A stretch of 11,804 nucleotides of DNA from JANRLJ01 sp034437895. Its GTDB lineage: Bacteria; Chloroflexota; Anaerolineae; Aggregatilineales; Phototrophicaceae. The stretch is taken from NCBI GenBank assembly GCA_034437895.1, contig DAOTTO010000448.1, forward strand, positions 1 to 11,804, given 5' to 3'. Shown in pieces: positions 6,431 to 11,804 of this stretch. How positions within the stretch are numbered: the first letter of the stretch is position 1; each line of letters begins with the position of its first letter. A program made the position numbers and the translations under genes. A model generated the notes under the pieces. That model was not told where the DNA came from. It saw nothing but the letters and a program-made list of their open reading frames with translations, and did not search any database.

Positions 6431-8346
6431 CTCAGTCGCTCACCGTTTTTTTAGATTTATCCAATGAGACTCTCGCATCTGCTATCGTCATTGTGGCCGT
6501 ATCGATGCTGCTTTATAATCTGACGCGCAATTTTAAAGATCGCGTCGCCCGAACTTCAAGCGCCGTTTTGGGCTGTGTCACAATCGTTTATATAGGCGAT
6601 GTGCTGACCTCTTTAGAACCAGGATTAGGCACGTATGAAGCTTTGCTACGTTTTCAGTGGTTGGGCTTGGCGTTTATACCTGCGGCTACCTTTCATCTTT
6701 CAGACGCACTCCTAGAGACAACTGGCTTGCCCTCCAGGGGGCGCAGGCGGCGCGTTGTACGCTTGCTCTACAGCATTAGCGCGTTTTTTCTGGTGCTTGC
6801 CGCATTTACGGATTCGATCATTAATCCCCAGCAATTCGGCGCACGAATCAGCATGGGGGCAGGTATTTTATTTCCGATCTATGTCGTCTACTTTTTGCTT
6901 AACAACAGCGTCGCTTTTATTAATGTTGAACGCGCTCGCCGCCGCTGTTTAACACGCGGTACTCAACGCCGGATGGCTTATTTACAATTTGCGATGCTTA
7001 CGCCCGTCATCGGCATTTTTCCTTACTCCGTCGTGCTGGGCGCGGGCCAAGAATACACGCTGAATGCGCTTTTTTTGGTGAATCTTGCTAATCTTGTCGT
7101 CATTTTGATGCTGCTGTTTTTGGCCTATCCCCTTTCATTTTTTGGGTCGCGGTTGCCAGATCGTGTCGTCAAGGCAGATTTGCTGCGCTTTATGCTGCGC
7201 GGACCCGGCACGGGGTTGGTCGCGCTGGTGATTATCGTCTATACCGACCCGATTGGGGAACCTTGGGGTCTCCCAGGTAATACATTTTTACCTTTCGCCA
7301 CCGTCGCGGTGATTCTACTGTGGCAGTGGATAATTGACTTAGCCATTCCGCTCTTAGAAAAACGCCTCATCTATCCTGATGAAGACGATGACCAAATGGT
7401 GAAATTTCAAAAACTGAGTGAACGTTATCTTTCGCGTGATGATCTTATCCAACTCATCGAAGCAATTTTGGAGGCAAGCTGCGATTATTTGCGCGTGAAC
7501 ACGGCTTTTGTCGCTTCTGTCATCGACATCAACACCAGCGAGTATGAGGTGATTAAAACGACGGGACAAATGACGCAGCTCGATCTATGGCCGGACTTAA
7601 ACAAATTGCTGCAACCTGACGAAATAAGCCATCTCATGCAGCCTAATCTTCACCAATGGCAATCTTTTTGGGTCATCCCGCTTTACAGCCAACGCAGCGC
7701 CGCTGCCCAAGATGACCCTTTAATCGGCATTATTGGGATTATGGGCATCGAAGCACGATCCAGCGAAATTGATCTCACCTCGGATGAGGTGCAAACGCTC
7801 AACACTTTTGTGTATCGTGCCGCCCAAGCATTGGATGATATGCTGCTGCAAACAGAAATTTATGCTGCACTTGAGGGGTTGCTGCCGCAAATTAGCCTAA
7901 CACGCAGCCGCACCGCAGAGGTAGAGTTCCGTCCCGGAAGAACCCCCTCTCTAAAAGGCAACAGATTATCTGACCGCCTACAAATCATCGAGCAAGTTCA
8001 TGCCGCCCTTCGCCATTATTGGGGCGGGCCGGGCTTGAGCCAAAGTCGTTTGCTCGAACTTGGGATTGTTCAAGACATGCTGCCGCAAACGAATGGGAAT
8101 GCAGTTAAAGCGCTGCGCGAAGTCCTCACACAGGCGATTGAGAAATTACGTCCGGCGGGCGAGCGCGATATGAAAAGCCAAGAATGGATGCTTTACAACA
8201 TCATCCAACTGCGCTTTATCGAAAAACGCAAAGCTAGAGAAACCGCCCAACGCCTTTATATGGCAGAAGCCAGCCTCTATCGCAAGCAAAATGTTGCCAT
8301 TGAAACCGTTGCGGATGCCATTATTATGATGGAAAAAGAAGACTAA
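6427..8346 (+). CDS. multi-pass membrane sensor with GAF-like and C-terminal HTH-like regions
   Basis: The 639-residue product has about eight or nine hydrophobic segments in its first half (about 17-30, 45-60, 74-90, 111-128, 143-162, 187-205, 211-235, 260-273, 286-308), resembling the 7TM-type input modules of histidine kinases. After an acidic loop (DEDDDQ, 318-323) comes a soluble region at about 335-475 with GAF character: paired strands FWVIPLYSQ (414-422) and LIGIIGIMGIEA (432-443), then a helix FVYRAAQALDDMLLQTE expected at a GAF exit. There is no H-box and no N/G-box of an HATPase, so it is not an intact kinase. The C terminus (about 514-635) contains a segment RETAQRLYMAEASLYRKQ (604-621) that reads as a sigma region 4-like helix-turn-helix. 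It may be a membrane-tethered transcription regulator. ATG 6427 overlaps the GNAT stop, implying coupling. Confidence 0.65.
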   Translation: MTQSLTVFLDLSNETLASAIVIVAVSMLLYNLTRNFKDRVARTSSAVLGCVTIVYIGDVLTSLEPGLGTYEALLRFQWLGLAFIPAATFHLSDALLETTGLPSRGRRRRVVRLLYSISAFFLVLAAFTDSIINPQQFGARISMGAGILFPIYVVYFLLNNSVAFINVERARRRCLTRGTQRRMAYLQFAMLTPVIGIFPYSVVLGAGQEYTLNALFLVNLANLVVILMLLFLAYPLSFFGSRLPDRVVKADLLRFMLRGPGTGLVALVIIVYTDPIGEPWGLPGNTFLPFATVAVILLWQWIIDLAIPLLEKRLIYPDEDDDQMVKFQKLSERYLSRDDLIQLIEAILEASCDYLRVNTAFVASVIDINTSEYEVIKTTGQMTQLDLWPDLNKLLQPDEISHLMQPNLHQWQSFWVIPLYSQRSAAAQDDPLIGIIGIMGIEARSSEIDLTSDEVQTLNTFVYRAAQALDDMLLQTEIYAALEGLLPQISLTRSRTAEVEFRPGRTPSLKGNRLSDRLQIIEQVHAALRHYWGGPGLSQSRLLELGIVQDMLPQTNGNAVKALREVLTQAIEKLRPAGERDMKSQEWMLYNIIQLRFIEKRKARETAQRLYMAEASLYRKQNVAIETVADAIIMMEKED

Positions 8347-8388
8347 TTCTTCTATCCTTATCTGTCTGGAGTTCAATTGATATTGAAT

Positions 8389-8409
8389 TAGGACTTACGC
8401 AGTTGACCA
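8389..8409. mobile_element. insertion-sequence-end-like motif, possible remnant
   Basis: The string TAGGACTTACGCA followed by GTTGACCA resembles the GGACTTACGCA-type termini I associate with transposable elements common in cyanobacterial and some Chloroflexota genomes. No reverse-complement copy, transposase fragment or target duplication is visible nearby, so at most this is a solo end or decayed miniature element. The match is from memory and could be coincidental. Confidence 0.3.
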
Positions 8410-8547
8410 AGTTCTGTGCTAAAAGTTGTTATCAAGGTCAAAGGTTTTCCCTTATATTCTGCTTTAGCTAAAAACTAATCACTCTGAACTGCCTAACTTC
8501 TATTTTATATCCACTTCTAATTTCTTCAGTCCTGTTTTTTATCAATG

Positions 8548-8556
8548 TGATATAAT
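8548..8556 (+). promoter_or_regulatory. extended -10 promoter for the S1 gene
   Basis: TG (8548-8549), one base, then a perfect TATAAT (8551-8556) forms an ideal extended -10 element. No good -35 is found at 16-18 bases upstream, which is normal for extended -10 promoters. Transcription should begin near 8563, giving a leader of about 83 bases before the S1 start. A sigma factor of the rpoD type encoded in this window would be expected to read it. Confidence 0.75.
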
Positions 8557-8630
8557 CGCCTCATCGCAAGCACATCTATATATACAACTCAACAAATTTC
8601 TATAACGGTCGTGTCTGACGTTAGCAAGCA

Positions 8631-8636
8631 AGGGGG
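8631..8636 (+). promoter_or_regulatory. strong ribosome binding site of the S1 gene
   Basis: AGGGGG, 9 bases before ATG 8646, fixes the start of the S1 protein gene and argues against an upstream out-of-frame GTG at 8611. Confidence 0.75.
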
Positions 8637-8645
8637 AAAGCGGTT

Positions 8646-9629
8646 ATGTCTACAGATTTACAGCGACACGATTACAAACCACCCTCACCCACATTGGACG
8701 AGGGTTATTGGTCATCGCTGCTCAGTGAGGGCGAGTTTGCGCGGTCTGCCCCACTGGAATATACGGGGGGGAATCCCCGAACAGAGTCGTCTTATGGAGG
8801 GGAAGAGAATTATTTAGATCATCACGACAGCAGCGACACCGATTGGGAAGAAATCACCCGTATTACAGAAAACGATGAGGTCATTGAACTTAAGGTCATT
8901 GGGTACAATCGCGGTGGATTGCTGGTCGAATGGCGTTCATTGCGTGGTTTCGTACCCGCCAGCCAGCTCATTAATTTTCCTTCTACCTTAAACAGTACAA
9001 TACGCCGTAACGCACTGACGGAGCGTGTTGGGCAGAATTTACTTTTACGCGTTATCGAACTCAATATTGAAAAAAATCGCCTCATTTTATCTGAACGCGC
9101 AGCACAAGCTGAACCAGGCGGACGATGGGACATCCTCACCCGTCTTAAAGAAGGCGATATTGTGACTGGTCACGTCACGAATCTTTGCGATTTCGGCGCA
9201 TTCGTAGACTTAGGCGGCTTAGAGGGCTTAATCCATATTAGTGAGTTAAGTTGGGGGCGGGTGGGGCATCCTGCTAATATGCTAGAACGTGGTCAGGATA
9301 TCGAGGCATATGTGCTGGATGTTGATCGAGAAGCCGGACGAATTGCATTAAGCATCAAACGGCTGCGCCCCGACCCTTGGCAAACCGTTCAAGATCGGTA
9401 TACGCTCGACCAAATCGTCGAGGGAATCATCACCAATGTAGTTGATTTTGGGGCATTCGCTTGCATCGAAGACGGCCTAGAGGGGCTGATTCATGTTTCC
9501 GAGTTAGCAGAAGGCCACTTTCTGCACCCTCGTAATGTGGTTTCTGAGGGGCAGCACATCAAAGCCCGTATTTTGAGCATTAACGGTCAAGCCCGGCGGC
9601 TTGGGCTGAGTCTGCGTGTAAGTATATAA
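8646..9629 (+). CDS. protein with three S1 RNA-binding domains (ribosomal S1-like)
   Basis: The 327-residue protein binds RNA through three consecutive S1 (OB-fold) domains. After an acidic, probably disordered N-terminal tail of about 72 residues (EENYLDHHDSSDTDWEEIT region), domain 1 spans about 76-152, domain 2 about 167-240 and domain 3 about 253-325. Domains 2 and 3 carry the canonical S1 core, TNLCDFGAFVDLGGLEGLIH (178-197) and TNVVDFGAFACIEDGLEGLIH-like (263-283), each followed by HISEL/HVSEL. Domain 1 is divergent: GGLLVEWRSLRGFVPASQL (90-108) is typical of the non-RNA-binding or ribosome-docking domains of S1. Three domains match the short S1 of cyanobacteria and chloroplasts and are fewer than the six of E. 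coli. The likely role is ribosomal protein S1 or a translation/RNA-decay cofactor. It is a single-gene unit with its own promoter and terminator. Confidence 0.88.
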   Translation: MSTDLQRHDYKPPSPTLDEGYWSSLLSEGEFARSAPLEYTGGNPRTESSYGGEENYLDHHDSSDTDWEEITRITENDEVIELKVIGYNRGGLLVEWRSLRGFVPASQLINFPSTLNSTIRRNALTERVGQNLLLRVIELNIEKNRLILSERAAQAEPGGRWDILTRLKEGDIVTGHVTNLCDFGAFVDLGGLEGLIHISELSWGRVGHPANMLERGQDIEAYVLDVDREAGRIALSIKRLRPDPWQTVQDRYTLDQIVEGIITNVVDFGAFACIEDGLEGLIHVSELAEGHFLHPRNVVSEGQHIKARILSINGQARRLGLSLRVSI

Positions 9630-9650
9630 CGCTGTAAATTAAATTTATGT

Positions 9651-9687
9651 TCTAAAAAAGCCAGCGCGGTTATACTGGCTTTTTAGA
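9651..9687 (+). terminator. strong intrinsic terminator after the S1 gene
   Basis: AAAAAGCCAG (9655-9664) and CTGGCTTTTT (9675-9684) form a perfect 10-bp stem with a 10-base loop. The stem extends to TCT/AGA (9651-9653 with 9685-9687) if A9654 is bulged. The symmetric A and T tracts mean it could stop transcription in both directions. It lies 21 bases after the S1 stop. Confidence 0.9.
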
Positions 9688-9768
9688 TTCAAATGAGATG
9701 TACGTTTAGGTTATCAGTGGTAGACTAAACACAAGTTCTTGGCAACAATTTTTCAGGATGTAGTGTTT

Positions 9769-11804
9769 GTGGCACAGGAAAAACCTGTAAACAAAAAAAC
9801 GGTCAAACCATCACCAGAGAAAGCGGAACCCCCAAAACCGAGCAGTACACCCCGTTATGAAGTTAAACCGGAATTTTGGGATACCCTGCTCGATAGTCTG
9901 CCACCTTGGTTGGACGAAATCGGCGCGATTGTCCTGCTGGTGTTTGGCATTGTGTCGTTTATGGCGATCTTCAATGTCTCGTCAGATGCGACCTTAGCCG
10001 CAGCTTGGTCTAATGCGCTGCGGAATCTATTCGGATATGGCAGCTTGCTCGTCTGCGGCGGTATTTTCGCGCTTGGGATTATCATCTTACTGCCCAAACT
10101 CAACATCATTATCACCTTCCCTACCAGCCGAATCCTCGCTTTGGAAATCGCTTTTCTGTCAATTCTGGCAATTATGCACCTTTCCAGCGGCGACCCGGAA
10201 CTCCGTGCAATTGCTCGTGCAGGCGAAGGCGGCGGTTATATCGGTTGGGGGATGAGTGCGCCGCTGCACTGGGCATTTGGCCCCATTTTTGCCACCTTGA
10301 TTTACGTCGTAATTCTTATCTTTAGCTTTGGTGTCGTCATCGGCATTCGTCGCTCGCAAATTACCCATTGGCTGCAAGCCACCAGCGAACGTTTGCAAAC
10401 ATACAGCCAGCGGATTTTTGAGGCGACGAAACCCAAAGAAATCCCCCCCCCAACATCCATCGAAACAATGCCTGCACCGACCTCTTTCACCACTCGCCGC
10501 CCAACAACAAGTGCGCTGATTCGGATTCGGCCTAATTTCGACAACCTTCCGCCTTCCCAACGTCCGGGTGCAGCGGCTCCTAAACCCGCACCCAACAGCA
10601 TCGAAGAGCGTTTCGACAAAATGATCGTCAGCGGCGGCGAAACGAATCAGGCGGTTTCTGCGAGTCTGATCGCGGATTTCGACCTTATCGGAAAGCCAGT
10701 GGATACCAAAACTAAAGGCGGCCCATTGATGGTGGAGCGTCCTGATGGGCGCGTCAAACGTTACTTCACCATAGAAAGCATGAAAGAGCCGAAGAAAATC
10801 CTCAAACGCGATAAAAGCCTGCCCCCACTTGAACTGCTGCAAGATGTAGAGATGAATCCACCGGACGAGAAAGAAATCAACCGTAATGTCGTCCTGATTG
10901 AAAATACGCTGCTGGAATTTGACATCAATATTGATGTAGTCGATGTCAAAGTGGGGCCAACCGTCACCCAATACGCCGTGCAGCCCTTCCGCGAAACGAA
11001 AGACGGCGAAGGTGAAACCTTCCTAGAACGCACAAGGTTGAGCAAAATCGCGGCGCTTTCGCGTGATCTTGAGCTTTCCCTTTCGGCAAAACGTCTGCGT
11101 CTGGAAACACCTGTACCCGGTCACAGCTATATGGGAATCGAAGTCCCGAACAAAAATCCAAGCACCGTTGCCTTGCGTTCCGTTTATGAAAGCCGCGATT
11201 TCCATGACCAAATGTTAAAGGCAAAAACCCCGCTCGTGATCCCCGTCGGACGCGATGTAACCGGCTCACCTGTATCAGTTGATCTCGCCTCGATGCCGCA
11301 TCTGCTTATCGCAGGGACGACAGGTTCCGGTAAGTCGGTTTGTATCGCTGCGATGGCGACAGCGCTCATCCTGAACAACACGCCTGACAAAATGAAGCTG
11401 GTCATGCTCGATCCTAAAATGGTCGAACTCAGCCGCTTTAACGGACTGCCGCATTTGCTTGGTCCCGTCGAAACCGATATGGAACGCATTATCGGAGTGC
11501 TGCGCTGGTGTACCCGTGAAATGGACAGGCGCTATAAACTGCTAGAAGAAAACGTCGCCCGTAACATCGCCGATTTTAATGCGCGGCTTGGTCAGCGGCG
11601 TAAGGATGAAATGCTGCCCTATATTGTTATTATGATTGACGAAATCGGCGATCTGATGATGAGCCGCCCTGACGAAACCGAAAAGACCATCACACGCCTC
11701 GCACAGATGGCACGCGCCGTCGGGATGCACTTAGTCGTCGCAACACAGCGTCCGAGCGTGGATGTCATCACTGGCTTGATTAAAGCCAACTTCCCTTCGC
11801 GTAT
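9769..11804 (+). CDS. ftsK: DNA translocase FtsK/SpoIIIE, 5' part
   Basis: This membrane-anchored, ATP-driven motor moves chromosomal DNA at the division septum. The visible 678 residues begin with a basic, Lys/Pro-rich tail (1-40), then four membrane segments (about 51-70, 91-108, 121-138, 170-193), a Pro-rich linker (about 217-290) and the motor. The motor alpha part is at about 365-470 (GPTVTQY 396-402, IEVPN 457-461). Walker A is GTTGSGKS at 516-523, and Walker B is IVIMIDEIGDLMM at about 619-631, where EIGDL replaces the usual ELADL. ATQRPSVDVITG (658-669) is family-diagnostic. The end of the motor and the DNA-reading gamma domain lie beyond the edge. I chose GTG 9769, with AGGA 10 bases upstream; GTG 9763 (two residues longer) is the alternative. 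No clear promoter was found between the upstream terminator and the start. Confidence 0.96.
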   Translation, partial: MAQEKPVNKKTVKPSPEKAEPPKPSSTPRYEVKPEFWDTLLDSLPPWLDEIGAIVLLVFGIVSFMAIFNVSSDATLAAAWSNALRNLFGYGSLLVCGGIFALGIIILLPKLNIIITFPTSRILALEIAFLSILAIMHLSSGDPELRAIARAGEGGGYIGWGMSAPLHWAFGPIFATLIYVVILIFSFGVVIGIRRSQITHWLQATSERLQTYSQRIFEATKPKEIPPPTSIETMPAPTSFTTRRPTTSALIRIRPNFDNLPPSQRPGAAAPKPAPNSIEERFDKMIVSGGETNQAVSASLIADFDLIGKPVDTKTKGGPLMVERPDGRVKRYFTIESMKEPKKILKRDKSLPPLELLQDVEMNPPDEKEINRNVVLIENTLLEFDINIDVVDVKVGPTVTQYAVQPFRETKDGEGETFLERTRLSKIAALSRDLELSLSAKRLRLETPVPGHSYMGIEVPNKNPSTVALRSVYESRDFHDQMLKAKTPLVIPVGRDVTGSPVSVDLASMPHLLIAGTTGSGKSVCIAAMATALILNNTPDKMKLVMLDPKMVELSRFNGLPHLLGPVETDMERIIGVLRWCTREMDRRYKLLEENVARNIADFNARLGQRRKDEMLPYIVIMIDEIGDLMMSRPDETEKTITRLAQMARAVGMHLVVATQRPSVDVITGLIKANFPSR

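Larger units (their letters stand above)
8347..8645. other. AT-rich intergenic region between sensor and S1 genes
   Basis: No coding potential is convincing in these 299 bases. From left to right they hold a small inverted repeat TTCAAT/ATTGAA (8372-8377, 8382-8387), an insertion-sequence-end-like motif (8389-8409), an inverted pair TTGACC/GGTCAA (8403-8408, 8436-8441), a palindrome TTTAGCTAAA (8463-8472), an extended -10 promoter (8548-8556) and a leader of about 83 bases in which GCAAGCA occurs twice (8566-8572, 8624-8630). No GC-rich terminator is seen after the sensor gene. Composition is clearly more AT-rich than the flanking genes. Confidence 0.7.

Noticed and set aside
6427..8346. Annotation of the 639-residue membrane protein as a histidine kinase
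   Set aside because: The N-terminal membrane part invites that call, but no H-box, N-box or G-box is present, and the C terminus is a different helical domain.
8611..8817. Short + strand frame starting with GTG upstream of the S1 gene
   Set aside because: It has no ribosome site, overlaps the S1 gene in another frame, and its translation has no protein-like pattern.
10159..10971. Long open frame on the - strand (270 codons) opposite ftsK
   Set aside because: It lies fully inside the well-supported ftsK coding frame. The translation is rich in Cys, His and Phe, has no family pattern, and several other minus-strand frames of the same kind occur here through codon bias.
1..11804. CRISPR arrays, tRNA or rRNA genes, prophage or defence genes
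   Set aside because: No regularly spaced repeats, no cloverleaf-like or rRNA-like segments, and every long frame is explained by housekeeping, transport or regulatory families.

Overview
The window reads as chromosomal, housekeeping-type DNA from a bacterium of roughly balanced GC content. The probable source is a member of the Chloroflexota, perhaps Anaerolineae-like. This rests on protein style (the sigma factor, the membrane protein with a GAF domain and a YRKQ-type C-terminal helix-turn-helix, and the three-domain S1 protein) and is an inference, not the result of a search. All genes lie on the + strand. I see no tRNA, rRNA, CRISPR array or intact mobile element.

Region 1 (1-3483) is an ABC-2 type export cluster of the GldA/GldF/GldG type: the 3' part of an ATPase gene, a six-helix permease, a GldG-like auxiliary protein and a short DUF4340-like membrane-anchored protein. 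The genes touch or nearly touch, so they form one operon. The substrate cannot be read from the sequence.

Region 2 (3484-8346) starts with a 289-base intergenic stretch containing several hairpins, a repeated GGTTTGTTGAC element and two promoter candidates. It is followed by a four-gene probable operon: a primary sigma factor (rpoD/sigA), a LiaF-like membrane protein with a toast-rack-type beta domain, a GNAT acetyltransferase related in style to streptothricin acetyltransferases, and a 639-residue multi-pass membrane protein with a GAF-like region and a C-terminal helix-turn-helix-like region but no histidine-kinase catalytic domain. Spacings are 5, 7 and -4 bases. The last gene is the most interesting object here, because it could be a membrane-tethered one-component regulator encoded beside the housekeeping sigma factor.

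Region 3 (8347-8645) is AT-rich and non-coding. It holds a sequence resembling the terminal repeat of an insertion sequence near its start, and a clear extended -10 promoter (TGATATAAT) near its end.

Region 4 (8646-9629) is a gene for a protein with three S1 RNA-binding domains, closed by a strong intrinsic terminator. Region 5 (9769 to the end) is an ftsK/spoIIIE DNA translocase gene that starts with GTG and runs off the right edge just after the conserved ATQRPSVDVITG segment.
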